Shown one piece after another: positions 1 through 8,364 of a stretch of 64,000 bases of DNA. The stretch's first letter is position 1. Each line of letters starts with the position of its first letter. The DNA is from BAIKAL-G1 sp943369525. Its GTDB lineage: Bacteria > Cyanobacteriota > Cyanobacteriia > PCC-6307 > Cyanobiaceae. The notes beneath the pieces are model-generated. The model was not told the DNA's origin, did no database searches, and saw only the letters and a list, made by a program, of their open reading frames with translations. The translations under genes and the position numbers were made by a program. Where the stretch lies: NCBI GenBank assembly GCA_943369525.1, contig CALRNL020000012.1:1-64000 (forward strand), read 5' to 3'.

Positions 1-708
1 ACCGGTGCTCTCAAGTCCATAACGGCTGAAGTTGCCCTCGACAAGGAAGTCAAGGCGAATGCCTACGTCAAAGTCAACCCAAATACCGGTGAAGCCTTTG
101 ATTTTACCTATGACCCCATCACCGGGCTCGGGGCAGAACTGCTAGACACTAACAAGAATGGATTAGTGGACACTCTCAAAATTCACTTGCACGATGGCGC
201 AAAAGGTGATGTTGATGGTCTCATCAATGGAGAGATACGTGATCCCGGAGTTCTTGCTGATGCGCCAAGACAAAGTGTTTGCCGGTTCTTTAAAGCCTCA
301 AAAGGCGTTCACCTCTATTCCTCCAGTGAAGAGGAGCGAGCTATTGTCAATGCCAACCCGGAGTGGGGCTATAAGGACGAAGGTGTCGCCTATGACGCGC
401 TTGTTACCCAAGGCAAAGCCTTGCATCGCTTCTTCAATGCTAAAGCTTCTTACCACTTTATGACCACCAATGATGAGGAAGCAAAGACCGTCAAAGCCAA
501 TCCCTCATGGGGATTTTCCTATGAGGGCGAGAGCTTCAGTGTGAGCACAATCTCTCAACTGGGAATGAGTACACCTGTTAACCGCTTCTATAGGGTGCTT
601 GATGGGGTTGGTCAGCATTTTTATACGGCTAGTGCCGATGAAGCAAATACTATTCTGGACCATCCAGAATGGGGCTATAAATCCGAAGGTGTGGGTTGGT
701 ATGTGTGA
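1..708 (+). CDS. C-terminal part of a large surface protein (choice-of-anchor U plus three DUF5648 repeats)
   Basis: The frame is open from base 1, so the start lies upstream of the window and only the last 235 residues are visible. The first 80 or so match the choice-of-anchor U type: an aspartate/glycine-rich run (DTNKNGLVDTLKIHLHDG) followed by GDVDGLINGEIRDPG. After that come three tandem repeats of about 40-45 residues, each with a core like RFF/RFY, a histidine plus aromatic pair (HLY, HFM, HFY), an acidic helix and a closing NPEWGY or HPEWGY. This is the DUF5648 repeat. Such tails occur on very long secreted bacterial proteins with VCBS or cadherin repeats. I infer an extracellular or surface protein; ligand and export route cannot be seen. 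Base composition is less GC-rich than in the neighbours, which may mean transfer. Confidence 0.75.
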   Translation, partial: TGALKSITAEVALDKEVKANAYVKVNPNTGEAFDFTYDPITGLGAELLDTNKNGLVDTLKIHLHDGAKGDVDGLINGEIRDPGVLADAPRQSVCRFFKASKGVHLYSSSEEERAIVNANPEWGYKDEGVAYDALVTQGKALHRFFNAKASYHFMTTNDEEAKTVKANPSWGFSYEGESFSVSTISQLGMSTPVNRFYRVLDGVGQHFYTASADEANTILDHPEWGYKSEGVGWYV

Positions 709-1635
709 TCTGGTTGGCCAAGGGGGATTGGGGCCTGAGGCCGGATGGTGGGGATTAGGGAATCCGAGTGTTGGTTCTGAAACCCTTAATGGAGGCAGCC
801 AAAGCTACCGCCACTCTATGCAGGGGCACGCCTAGCTGCTGACCGTCCATTCGCTTAAGTTGGTCTTGTTTTTAAGGTGATTTTGTGCGGAAGTAAGATG
901 TCTGTCTAGCATTCTTTAGGTCTTAACCAGTTGGACACACCGGGCAGAGCATCCAAACAATGGTGCCTTGAATGCTGCAAGCCACTCTCAGAACTTGCTC
1001 GAGAAGTGCCTTTGCTCTTGCTAGGGCTGTGCCACCACCAAACCTTGGAGCTACTGGTTCAACTAGTTTTAGGTTTTGTCGATCCCGGTTGGCCAAAACA
1101 CCTGTCTCCTAAAGTGTGTTCTTCTGGCTGTAGGTCTGGTGGGAGCACACCTGCATGTAGCACTGCACCTAAGCGTCAGCCATCAGCGGGGAGTGGATTT
1201 TCAGCAAGATACTTGATCGGCCCAAAGCCCCCTGGATCGCGCCCTGGATTGCCCCGGCGATTCCAGGCATGCCCCGCCATACCGATCCCATTGACTGTCT
1301 TTTTTTCGGCATTGGCATCACTCCCAACCAGTATCCCAGCTGGTACTAGCTAGAGGGATGCGGCCTTGGCACATTAACTTGCTGACGCTGTAACTTGCTG
1401 GTGCTTAGGTAGGGCCGATCCTTGTATTAAACTAGTTGATCAAAAGGCCTGCCAGGTTGCCGTCTTGGTTGGGGCGCTAGGGCAGCTGTTGGGATGGGCC
1501 TAGGGGTCCGTTCTGGCAAGTGTTGGCGTCGAACCCACTGTGATGGGGGATTCCCCTGCCATGGGGGTCTGCCAGTTGGTATGGGCCCGGTAGGGTCGGG
1601 GGGATGGCGGGTTAGGGTTCTGGCCTGATTCTTGG
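709..1635. other. Long stretch without a convincing gene
   Basis: About 930 bases between the surface protein and the YihY gene. A 140-codon frame at 931-1353 (plus) opens with TTG and has no recognisable domain. A minus frame at 1427-1648 is proline- and arginine-rich, like a composition artefact. I found no tRNA, transposase, terminal repeats or strong terminator. The first half is less GC-rich than the rest of the window. It may be decayed gene remnants beside a variable surface-protein locus. Confidence 0.4.
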
Positions 1636-2622
1636 TTGAAGTCGGCACGATTGGGCAGTTTTCCCCCTAGTAAGCGCAAACGGTTTGGGCTGGTAGCGCG
1701 CTTGAGTTGGCGCGCCTATCGCCTCTGGGATCAGCAGGATTGCGTGGATCTCAGCGCTTCCTTTGCCTATCACAGTCTCCAGTCCCTGTTCCCGGCCCTG
1801 CTGATTTCCCTGGCGGTGGCCAGCCGCATTCTGGGTCGCGACGATGGCATTACGGACAGCATCCTTGAGTGGGCTGCCAATGTTGTTCCCGATAATGTGT
1901 TGCCCTTAATTCGCAATACGTTGCTGCGCCTTTATCGCCAGGGCAATGGTGCGGGCTTGATCGGGGCCCTCTCGCTGTTGGTGACATCCAGCAATGCCTA
2001 TTTGAGCCTGCGGCGGGGTGTTGATCGCCTCTGGGGCTTCCGCTCCCCACTGCAACCCCAGCCCTGGCAGCGGGTTGTGCTGCGGTTTCTGCGCTCGCGC
2101 GCCGAGGCCTTCGGCCTGGTGGCCCTGTTGGGCTTGTTTGTGGTGTGCGGCCAATTCGCCGCCAGCTTGCGGTTGCTCGCCCGGGGCTCCTGGCAGGAAC
2201 TGTTGGCCCCGTTGGTGCCGACTCCGTTGCAGCACCTGCTGCCCCTTTCGATCGTGGCCAACCTGGGGTTGTCCCTGCTGTTCAGTTCCGGCGTGGCCCT
2301 GGCCCTGTTGCGCCTCCTGCCATCGAGGCGGGTGCCCCTGGCCCCCCTGGTGCCTGGATCCCTGTTGATCGGCCTAGCCCTCACCAGTTTGAACTTGGCG
2401 CTCGGCAACAGCCTGATTCCCCTCGGCGCCCGTTTCCAGGCCTATGGCGTGATTGGCGGGGTGCTGCTCCTCACCCTGTGGGTGTGGTTGGTGGCCCTGA
2501 TTTTCTATTACGGCATGGCCCTGTCGGTGGTCCTGGCCCGTCCCGAAGCTCCGGTTAACGGGCCTGCCCTGGCGGAGCCCCTGCCTGGGGGGCGATCCAC
2601 ACCCAGCCCTGGCCTGGGCTGA
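1636..2622 (+). CDS. YihY/BrkB family inner-membrane protein
   Basis: The 328-residue product has about six hydrophobic segments and the YihY/BrkB (once called RNase BN) pattern. An N-terminal amphipathic part carries DLSASFAYHSLQSLFPALL, matching the family signature of an early polar/aromatic helix just before the first membrane span. Later spans lie roughly at residues 110-130, 155-180, 200-230, 235-260 and 265-300. The family is widespread and its biochemical function is not settled; the RNase BN assignment was withdrawn. The start chosen is TTG at 1636. No better upstream start exists and no clear ribosome-binding site is seen, so the first 20 residues are uncertain. A small zinc-ribbon membrane protein follows 53 bases downstream on the same strand. 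Confidence 0.8.
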   Translation: MKSARLGSFPPSKRKRFGLVARLSWRAYRLWDQQDCVDLSASFAYHSLQSLFPALLISLAVASRILGRDDGITDSILEWAANVVPDNVLPLIRNTLLRLYRQGNGAGLIGALSLLVTSSNAYLSLRRGVDRLWGFRSPLQPQPWQRVVLRFLRSRAEAFGLVALLGLFVVCGQFAASLRLLARGSWQELLAPLVPTPLQHLLPLSIVANLGLSLLFSSGVALALLRLLPSRRVPLAPLVPGSLLIGLALTSLNLALGNSLIPLGARFQAYGVIGGVLLLTLWVWLVALIFYYGMALSVVLARPEAPVNGPALAEPLPGGRSTPSPGLG

Positions 2623-2675
2623 TCCGCCCGGGGGGAGAGGATGGGATCCAAGGTCCCACCACCCCTGGTCAGCTG

Positions 2676-3047
2676 ATGTCCCGTCCGGTTCCCTGGTTCT
2701 GGATTGTCCTGGCTGGCCTGCTGCTGCTGGCTCCTGGCCTGGTCGGCCGCCTGTTTGTCGATGTGCTGGAGGGGATCACCCTGTTGCTGTTGGTGGTGCC
2801 CCTGCTGTTGGCTGGCGGCGGCGCCATCGCCTGGTGGTGGTTACGCCGCACCCTGCTGACCTGCGCCGTTTGCGGCACCACCAGCCTGGGCCAAAGCCAA
2901 TGCCCAGCCTGCGGAGCCGACCTGCAGACCGGCGGGGGGGCGGCCAGCCCCGGATCCCCTTCTGCGGCGGCTGCGCTTGGGGTGGATGCCAGTGAGGTGA
3001 CGATTGATGTGGTCGCCCAGTCGGTCGAAGACGGAGGACAGCGCTGA
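2676..3047 (+). CDS. Small membrane protein with C-terminal zinc ribbon
   Basis: The 123-residue product has two N-terminal membrane spans (about residues 7-28 and 33-58), then a basic RR and a CAVC...CPAC element (two CxxC pairs 15 residues apart, roughly residues 66-86). That is the layout of a rubredoxin-like zinc ribbon. The last 35 residues are alanine/glycine-rich and then acidic. The spans anchor the ribbon in a membrane. No family name is recognised with certainty, and the role is unknown. It follows the YihY gene by 53 bases on the same strand and may be cotranscribed. Confidence 0.65.
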   Translation: MSRPVPWFWIVLAGLLLLAPGLVGRLFVDVLEGITLLLLVVPLLLAGGGAIAWWWLRRTLLTCAVCGTTSLGQSQCPACGADLQTGGGAASPGSPSAAAALGVDASEVTIDVVAQSVEDGGQR

Positions 3048-3186
3048 GCGGTTTTGCCGGTTTGGCTAGGCACCTGGGAAATGCCGGCTCCTAATCCATG
3101 GGCGTCCAGGCTGCGTTGGACCAACTCTTGATTTGGAGCGTGAATCTTGATTTGGAGCTCGATTCTTATCCCCCTTCCATCTGGAT

Positions 3187-3564
3187 TTACTGGTTTACCC
3201 CAGCTTTTGCGAGTTCCCCTAAACGCCGTTCCCTCAGAAATAGAAAGAGGGGTGCTCCACAGGCGAAGGCGATGCCAAAGCTGGCCAGCAGGGCGACCCA
3301 GAAGAATTTGATCTGCAGCCTTTTGGCCTCCACCACCATCCAGATCGTGAAGGCCGTGGCGCCGATCAACAGATCGCGGGAGAGGGATTGGGCGGCTGGA
3401 TTGGCATTGGCCTGGGCAATGAAAAGGGCCAGGTCAAAGGCGCCGTTGCTTGCGCGGATGAAGTCGAGGTTGGCCAGCCAGGGCAGGATCGCCCCGGCGC
3501 CGGCCAGGCCCAAATAGAGCCAGGCCAGCCAGGGGTTGGGTTTGTTGGCAAGGGGGATGGTCAT
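3187..3564 (-). CDS. DUF2834 domain membrane protein
   Basis: The 125-residue product with three or four membrane spans matches DUF2834: an N-terminal span with ILPW, an FDLALFIAQANANPAAQSLSRDLL-like centre (the conserved element is ANPA followed by D-L), a WMVVEAKRL element, and a C-terminal PLFLFLRERRL. The function of the family is unknown. The start was set to the ATG at 3564 because it overlaps the xseB stop as ATGA, indicating translational coupling. A longer frame begins at 3603, inside xseB. It is the last gene of the minus-strand string xseA-xseB-DUF2834. Confidence 0.75.
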   Translation of the reverse strand: MTIPLANKPNPWLAWLYLGLAGAGAILPWLANLDFIRASNGAFDLALFIAQANANPAAQSLSRDLLIGATAFTIWMVVEAKRLQIKFFWVALLASFGIAFACGAPLFLFLRERRLGELAKAGVNQ

Positions 3565-3878
3565 GGTTTGGCGCGGCTGGGGGCTGGGCTGGCTTGATCC
3601 CATTCAATGACGTCCTGTTCCACCTGGGAGAGCACGGCCTCACAGCGCTCCAGGTAGGTGAGCGCCCGCCGGTAGTGACCCGCCATCGCTTCGACTTCCA
3701 GGTCGGATGCCTGCAATTGGCCAAGGCAAAGTTCCAGAGCCGTTCGCGCCTCCTGGAAACTGAGTTGGGCCACCTCGGCTTGCCACTCCAGGTCCGGCTC
3801 GCCCGGTTGATCCTGGTTAGGCAGTCCACCCTTGGACTCTCCTTCAGGCGGGCGGCTTGTTTTGCGCGGGGGTGACAT
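3561..3878 (-). CDS. xseB: Exodeoxyribonuclease VII small subunit
   Basis: The 105-residue protein has a disordered, charged N-terminus and an XseB helical hairpin: SFQEARTALELCLGQLQ, a linker, then AMAGHYRRALTYLERCEAVL. The family helix pair with L-x6-L spacing and YxRGxxL-like centre is visible. XseB binds XseA as several copies to form exonuclease VII, which degrades single-stranded DNA from both ends into oligonucleotides. The longest frame extends back to 4031, but that part reads inside xseA. The ATG at 3878 gives a normal-length XseB and overlaps the xseA end by 35 bases. The 3' end overlaps the DUF2834 start as ATGA. Confidence 0.85.
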   Translation of the reverse strand: MSPPRKTSRPPEGESKGGLPNQDQPGEPDLEWQAEVAQLSFQEARTALELCLGQLQASDLEVEAMAGHYRRALTYLERCEAVLSQVEQDVIEWDQASPAPSRAKP

Positions 3879-5019
3879 CGGTGACCTGGGCTTGGAGGCG
3901 GCCATCGGCGAGCTCCACCAGGAAGGGATCGCCGCAGCCAATCTGCTTGATCGAGCGCAGGAGCTGGCCGCCGGGTGATCGCACCAGGGCAAAGCCGCGC
4001 CGGAGCAGGCGCTGGGGTGAGAGGGCCTCAAGCAGCTCGCGCCGTTGCTGGAGCCCCTGGCGTTGCTGGGCCAGCAGCCGGCTGGGCCGGATCAGCTCCA
4101 GCTGGACCTGGAGGCTGGCGAGCTGCTGGCGCTTGGCCTGCAAGCTGAAGCTGAGGGCCTGGCCCAGTTGGCTACGGCTTTGGTTTAGGCGTTGCAGCAC
4201 CGTTAGGCGATCGGGCAACAGGGCCACGATCGCGGCGGTGGGGGTGGCTGCCCGGTAATCGGCCACCAGATCGGCCACGGTGGTGTCGTCCTCGTGGCCT
4301 AGCCCGGTGACAACGGGCACGGGGCTGGCGGCCAGCAGGCGGGCCAGGCCTTCGCCGTCGAACACGGCCAGGTCCTCGCGGCTGCCGCCGCCGCGGGCCA
4401 GCACAATCGCTTCGATTCCAAGCTCCCCGGCCCGCCCGATCACCTGGGCCAGGAGCCGGCAGATCTCCGGTTCCACCGGCCCCTGCACCGGGATGGCCAC
4501 CTGGTAAAGGCGGGTGCTGGGCCACCGTTCGGCGGCCGTGCGCAGCATGTCGGCCAGGGCGGAGCTGGGCACGCTGGTGAGCAGGGCGATCGCCGCCGGA
4601 AAGGGCGGCAGGGGGCGTTTGCGCTCCGCTGCCAACAGCCCCTCGGGCTCCAGGATCTGGCGCACCCGCTCGAACTGGCGCAGCACGGTGCTGAGGCTGG
4701 GGCGCAGGTCCAGCACCTGCACCGCCAGGGTGGCCCGGGCCGCCCAAAAATTCAGCTTGCCCACCACCATCACGCCATCGCCTTCGGCGGGCTGGTGGCT
4801 GAGTTTGGCCAACTGGGAGGCCCAGATCACCGCCGAAATGCTCGCCTCCCCATCCACCAGGGTGAGCCAGAGGTGGCCCTTCTTCAGTTGGGGGCGGGAG
4901 ATCGTGGCGTCGATCAAAAACCTGGGGGCAAAGCCCCGCTCCAGCAGGCTGCCGATCGCCTGGTTGAGCTGGGCGACGCTATAGCGGGGCAGGCCGTTGG
5001 CCTCAGCCAAGGGTGTCAC
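3844..5019 (-). CDS. xseA: Exodeoxyribonuclease VII large subunit
   Basis: The 391-residue protein carries an N-terminal OB fold (YSVAQLNQAIGSLLE ... GHLWLTLVDGEASISAVIW, residues about 14-105) and the XseA catalytic region with VLARGGGSREDLAVFDGEGLAR and TGLGHEDDTTVADLVADYRAATPTAA (split here by context, about residues 205-270). A coiled-coil segment and a C-terminal tail with RGFALVRSPGG follow. This is the catalytic chain of exonuclease VII. It is slightly shorter than the E. coli enzyme (456 residues) because of a reduced coiled coil, usual for cyanobacteria. Start is GTG at 5019, overlapping the upstream membrane gene stop as GTGA. Confidence 0.93.
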   Translation of the reverse strand: MTPLAEANGLPRYSVAQLNQAIGSLLERGFAPRFLIDATISRPQLKKGHLWLTLVDGEASISAVIWASQLAKLSHQPAEGDGVMVVGKLNFWAARATLAVQVLDLRPSLSTVLRQFERVRQILEPEGLLAAERKRPLPPFPAAIALLTSVPSSALADMLRTAAERWPSTRLYQVAIPVQGPVEPEICRLLAQVIGRAGELGIEAIVLARGGGSREDLAVFDGEGLARLLAASPVPVVTGLGHEDDTTVADLVADYRAATPTAAIVALLPDRLTVLQRLNQSRSQLGQALSFSLQAKRQQLASLQVQLELIRPSRLLAQQRQGLQQRRELLEALSPQRLLRRGFALVRSPGGQLLRSIKQIGCGDPFLVELADGRLQAQVTDVTPAQNKPPA

Positions 5020-5222
5020 TCCTGCAGGGCCCGGTAGCCCAATCCCCAGTAGATCGCCACGGCGCTGGCCACCACCGCCACCAGCTTGCCGAGGGGATGG
5101 TCGATGGCCATCAGGCCGATGGCGCTCACCACCACGGCGATGCTGATTTGGCGGGCGCCGTCACGGCGGTTCTTGGCAAAGGGACGGGCCAAGGCGGGTC
5201 CTGGACTCGGAGACCAAACCAC
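5016..5222 (-). CDS. Small two-span membrane protein upstream of xseA
   Basis: The C-terminal 50 residues are clear: a basic stretch (AKNRRDGARQ) then two close membrane spans (ISIAVVVSAIGLMAI and LVAVVASAVAIYWGLGY). The frame runs back to 5384 but would then cross the terminator of the high-light-inducible gene, so a start after that terminator is likely. GTG at 5222 (68 residues) is my best choice. The stop overlaps the xseA start as GTGA, so it is probably translationally coupled to xseAB. Function unknown. I think similar small proteins sit beside xseA in related marine Synechococcus, but I cannot check this here. Confidence 0.55.
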   Translation of the reverse strand: MVWSPSPGPALARPFAKNRRDGARQISIAVVVSAIGLMAIDHPLGKLVAVVASAVAIYWGLGYRALQE

Positions 5223-5317
5223 TCTCGCCGATGCCGGTCTTGGGGCCGAGGGCGGTGGCTCGGGCGAAACGACCTGGCGAGCGTTGGCTGGACGATCGGG
5301 GGGGCAGCCGCTGGCAT

Positions 5318-5342
5318 AAAAAAGCGCCCCAAAGGGGGCGCT
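5318..5342 (-). terminator. Rho-independent terminator of the high-light-inducible gene
   Basis: On the minus strand an 8-base GC stem (AGCGCCCC, loop AAA or TTT, GGGGCGCT) is followed by six T residues. It begins about 43 bases after the stop of the high-light-inducible gene and ends before the start chosen for the next minus-strand gene. Confidence 0.8.
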
Positions 5343-5384
5343 GCTGCGAATGCCTGGGGCGGCCCGCAGGGGCTGGGCTGGCAA

Positions 5385-5528
5385 TCAACCGAGGCCGATC
5401 TGGCTGAGGATGCCCTGGCCGGTGAGCAGTTCGGTGGCGAGGCCGATCACGAAGCCGAGCATGGCCAGACGGCCGTTCCAGGTTTCAGCAAAGGCCACAA
5501 AGCCAAAGCGGGAGGAGGAGTCAGCCAT
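5385..5528 (-). CDS. hli: High-light-inducible protein (HLIP, one-helix chlorophyll-binding family)
   Basis: This 47-residue gene reads MADSSSRFGFVAFAETWNG, then RLAMLGFVIGLATELLTGQG and ILSQIGLG. It contains the Hlip signature A-E-x-x-N-G-R-x-A-M-x-G-F, the chlorophyll a/b-binding motif of LHC-type helices, in a single membrane span. Hlips bind chlorophyll and carotenoid in thylakoids and protect photosystem II assembly intermediates and chlorophyll synthesis under excess light. The gene is monocistronic: its own terminator follows at 5318-5342. Upstream on the minus strand lie a CTTACA half-site like that of the RpaB-binding HLR1 element and a possible -10 (CATAGT), both weak by eye. Confidence 0.93.
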   Translation of the reverse strand: MADSSSRFGFVAFAETWNGRLAMLGFVIGLATELLTGQGILSQIGLG

Positions 5529-5546
5529 GGGTCAAAGGGTGAATCG

Positions 5547-5562
5547 ACTATGCCACTGTAAG
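5547..5562 (-). promoter_or_regulatory. Possible hli promoter with RpaB-type half-site
   Basis: On the minus strand CTTACA (5557-5562) precedes a -10-like CATAGT (5547-5552), about 19 bases before the hli ATG. RpaB boxes (HLR1) in cyanobacteria consist of paired TTACA repeats upstream of high-light genes. Only one copy is clear here, so this is tentative. Confidence 0.3.
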
Positions 5563-5622
5563 GAAATATTTAGGTTGATTGACAGCTCTGGGCCCCCGCT
5601 TTCGGGCGGTTTCCCGAATCCT

Positions 5623-8358
5623 CTAGGGGGCTGGGGATGGCGCCTGGGCCTCGGCCTGGGCCAGGCGGCGCTTGGTCAGGGCTGTGGCCTGGGCCGTGCT
5701 GGGGTCCTCCGGCCAGGGGTGGCGCGGGTAGCGGCCGCGCAGGTCGGCGCGCACCTGGCGGTAGCCCGAGCGCCAGAAGTTGGCCAGGTCACTGGTGATG
5801 GCGGCGGGCCGGCCCGCCGGCGAGAGCAGCTGCAGGCTCACCGGGAGGCGGCCGCCCAGAACCCTGGGCCCGTCGTTGCAGCCGAACAGCTCCTGCAGCT
5901 TCACGGCCAGAACCGGCACCCCTGAGCCGTAGTCCAGCCGCGCTAGCCGGCCCGAGGGGATCGGCACACTTTCCGGCAGGAGTTGGTCGAGCTGGCGCCT
6001 CAACTCCCAGGGCAGGCCATGCCACAGGGCTTCGACCAGGTTGAGGCGCTGGAGCTCCGCCGCCGAGCTGATCCCCTCCAGCTGGTCCCCCAGCCAACCG
6101 TCGAGGTTGGTGAGCAGGGCGCCGTCGCTGCGGTCGGGCCAGGGGGCGCCCAGGTGCTGGTGGGCCAGGCCGAGCCGCTGCTGCAGGCTGCGGCTGGTCT
6201 CCGACCAGGGCAGCAGATGCATCCCCTGGGGGCCGGAGCCGCCCAGCGGGTTGGCCTGGCCCAATCCCTCCAGCAAGGCCCGTTTGACCAGCTCTGGCGG
6301 TGGGTCGCCCCAGGGGAGGCGCTGCAGCACCAGGGCCCCCAGGCGCCGTTGCCGTTCGGCGCGCACCCGTTGACCCTGGGGATCCCAGCGCACGAACTCC
6401 TCGATCACGCCCGTCTGGGCCGCCCAGGCGTCCAGGCTCGCCCGCGCCAGGGGCATGGCCAGGTGGATGCGGCAGTCCCTGCCGGCTCCGTCGGTGTGGG
6501 CGATGGCCAGCACCTCGCAGCCCTTGAGGGGATCGCTGGGGTTGAGTTGGGCGCCCCGGCCACCCCGGGTGAGATAGCGCTCCTTACTGCCTGGACGCAG
6601 CAGGGCCACCCAATCGGGGTAGGCATGGGCCACTAGCTCGCCGGCGAGGGCATCGGCGTCCAGGGGGACGGTTGCAGGCGTTTGTGCGGTCTCCGGGGGG
6701 GTCGCTCTGGCACCGCCCGGGCTGGCTTGGCCGCGGCGATCGGTTTTGGCTGCAGGCGGTTCGATCGGCCCCAAGCCCTGCAGTTGGGCCAGCAATTGCC
6801 GTTTGAGTTGCAGCAGCCGTTGGCGCTGGGGATCGCGGCCGCCCTGGCGCAACCAGTCGAGCCGGCGGCCCAGGTCGCTGCCGTCGGTTTGGGGGTTCAG
6901 GGGATCCCGTTCACTCAGCAGCGTCGCTAGGGCACAGCCCAGGTCGGCGGCGCCGAGGTTGCGGGAGTGCAGCAGCAGCTGGCCCAGGCGCGGATGCACC
7001 CCCAGGCCAGCCAGTTGGCGGCCGTGGCCCGTGAGGGCCCCTCCCCCATCGACGGCCCCAAGGGTTTGCAGCAGGGCCTGGCCCTCCTGCAGGTTGGCCC
7101 GGGGCGGCGGATCCAGCCAGGGCAGGGCTTCACCCAGGCCCGCGCCCCATTGGGCCAGTTGCAACACCAGCGGCGCCGGATCGGCCTCCAGCAGTTCGGG
7201 GGGATCAAAGGCGGGCCGGCCCTGCTGGTCGGCGGCGGACCACAGGCGGACGCAGCGACCGGGCCCCAGGCGGCCGGCCCGGCCCCGGCGTTGCTCGGCG
7301 CTGGCCTGGCTGGCGGGTCCGGTCACTAGGGCATCCATGCCCGTGCGCGGATCGAAGCGGCTGCGCCGGCTTAGGCCGCTGTCGATCACCAGGGTCACCC
7401 CCTGCAGGGTCAGGGAGCTTTCGGCAATGCCACTGGCCAGCACCACTTTCCCGGCGCGCCGGCGAGCCCCCGCCAGGGCCTGGCTTTGCTCTGCCAGGGG
7501 CAGGTTGCCGTGCAGGGGGCAGACCTCCAGGTCCTGGGCCCAGTCCCTGGCCTCAAGGGCCCGCTGGCATTGCTGGATCTCCCGTTGGCCGGGGAGGAAC
7601 ACCAGCACCGTTTCCTGGGGCTGGCGCTGATCGAGCCAGTGCTGCTCCAGGGCCCGCACCACCTGGCTGGCCAGGGACTCCAGGGGCCTGGGCGCCTGGT
7701 GGGTCACCTCGACGGCAAAGCTGCGCCCCTCGCTGCTGACCTGCTGGGCCTCGGGCCATTGGGCTGCCAGGGGGGCCAGGTTCAAGGTGGCAGACATCAC
7801 CAGCAGGCGCAGATCCGGCGCCAGCACCGTGCGCGCTTCCCGCACCAGGGCCAGGGCCAGATCCGCATCGCTGCGGCGTTCGTGGAATTCATCAAAGATG
7901 ACGCAGGTCACCCCCTCGAGGCCGGGGTCGGCCTGGAGGCGCCGCAGAAACAGCCCATCGGTCACCACCTCGATCCGGGTGGCGGTCGAGCAGCGCTGCT
8001 CGAAGCGCACCCGATAGCCCACCCGGGCCCCGACCGGTTCGTTCAGGCTGGCCGCCAAGCGCTCGGCGGCGGCCTTGGCCGCCAGGCGCCGGGGTTCCAG
8101 CATCAGGATCTTGCCGGCGTTGGCTCCCCAGGCTTCCAATAGGGCCAGGGGCACCCGGGTGGTTTTGCCGGCGCCAGGGGGGGCCTGCAGCAGCAGGCTG
8201 CCCCCCAGGGGTAGCCCCGCCACGATCGCCCCCAGGCAGGCCTCAATCGGCAGACTGGACCCGGGTGATGGCGAGGACACCGACTCTGGGATCGGCCCTG
8301 GCACCGGCCCTGGCGCTACTGGGGGGTCTGGCCTCGGCGCAGGCAGGGACTCGGCCAA
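5623..8358 (-). CDS. hrpB: ATP-dependent helicase HrpB
   Basis: The 911-residue DEAH-box helicase has Walker A PPGAGKTTR (about residue 63), motif II DEFHER (about 156), motif III SATL, and motif VI QRRGRAGR (about 350), followed by the HrpB-type HA2 and C-terminal HrpB_C regions. The C-terminal part has the expected PxxLxxDYGSGVPVLAVKLQELFG element and ends with DLANFWRSGYRQVRADLRGRYPRHPWPEDP, given here only as markers. HrpB is an RNA-helicase-like protein of uncertain substrate. The start is TTG at 8358; the first 35 residues are proline-rich and may be untranslated. The upstream minus-strand gene ends only 6 bases away. Confidence 0.93.
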   Translation of the reverse strand: MAESLPAPRPDPPVAPGPVPGPIPESVSSPSPGSSLPIEACLGAIVAGLPLGGSLLLQAPPGAGKTTRVPLALLEAWGANAGKILMLEPRRLAAKAAAERLAASLNEPVGARVGYRVRFEQRCSTATRIEVVTDGLFLRRLQADPGLEGVTCVIFDEFHERRSDADLALALVREARTVLAPDLRLLVMSATLNLAPLAAQWPEAQQVSSEGRSFAVEVTHQAPRPLESLASQVVRALEQHWLDQRQPQETVLVFLPGQREIQQCQRALEARDWAQDLEVCPLHGNLPLAEQSQALAGARRRAGKVVLASGIAESSLTLQGVTLVIDSGLSRRSRFDPRTGMDALVTGPASQASAEQRRGRAGRLGPGRCVRLWSAADQQGRPAFDPPELLEADPAPLVLQLAQWGAGLGEALPWLDPPPRANLQEGQALLQTLGAVDGGGALTGHGRQLAGLGVHPRLGQLLLHSRNLGAADLGCALATLLSERDPLNPQTDGSDLGRRLDWLRQGGRDPQRQRLLQLKRQLLAQLQGLGPIEPPAAKTDRRGQASPGGARATPPETAQTPATVPLDADALAGELVAHAYPDWVALLRPGSKERYLTRGGRGAQLNPSDPLKGCEVLAIAHTDGAGRDCRIHLAMPLARASLDAWAAQTGVIEEFVRWDPQGQRVRAERQRRLGALVLQRLPWGDPPPELVKRALLEGLGQANPLGGSGPQGMHLLPWSETSRSLQQRLGLAHQHLGAPWPDRSDGALLTNLDGWLGDQLEGISSAAELQRLNLVEALWHGLPWELRRQLDQLLPESVPIPSGRLARLDYGSGVPVLAVKLQELFGCNDGPRVLGGRLPVSLQLLSPAGRPAAITSDLANFWRSGYRQVRADLRGRYPRHPWPEDPSTAQATALTKRRLAQAEAQAPSPAP

Positions 8359-8364
8359 CGGGGC

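Noticed and set aside
931..1353. 140-codon plus-strand frame
   Set aside because: TTG start, no domain, Pro/Leu/Cys-rich; composition-driven frame in a gap.
1998..2408. Several frames opposite or within the YihY gene
   Set aside because: Arg/Pro/Ala-rich antisense shadows of a GC-rich membrane gene.
5983..6636. Long plus-strand frame inside hrpB
   Set aside because: Antisense to the helicase; Gln/Gly/Ala composition typical of GC-rich shadows.
7486..8142. 218-codon plus-strand frame inside hrpB
   Set aside because: Antisense shadow; no recognisable domain while the minus strand encodes clear helicase motifs.
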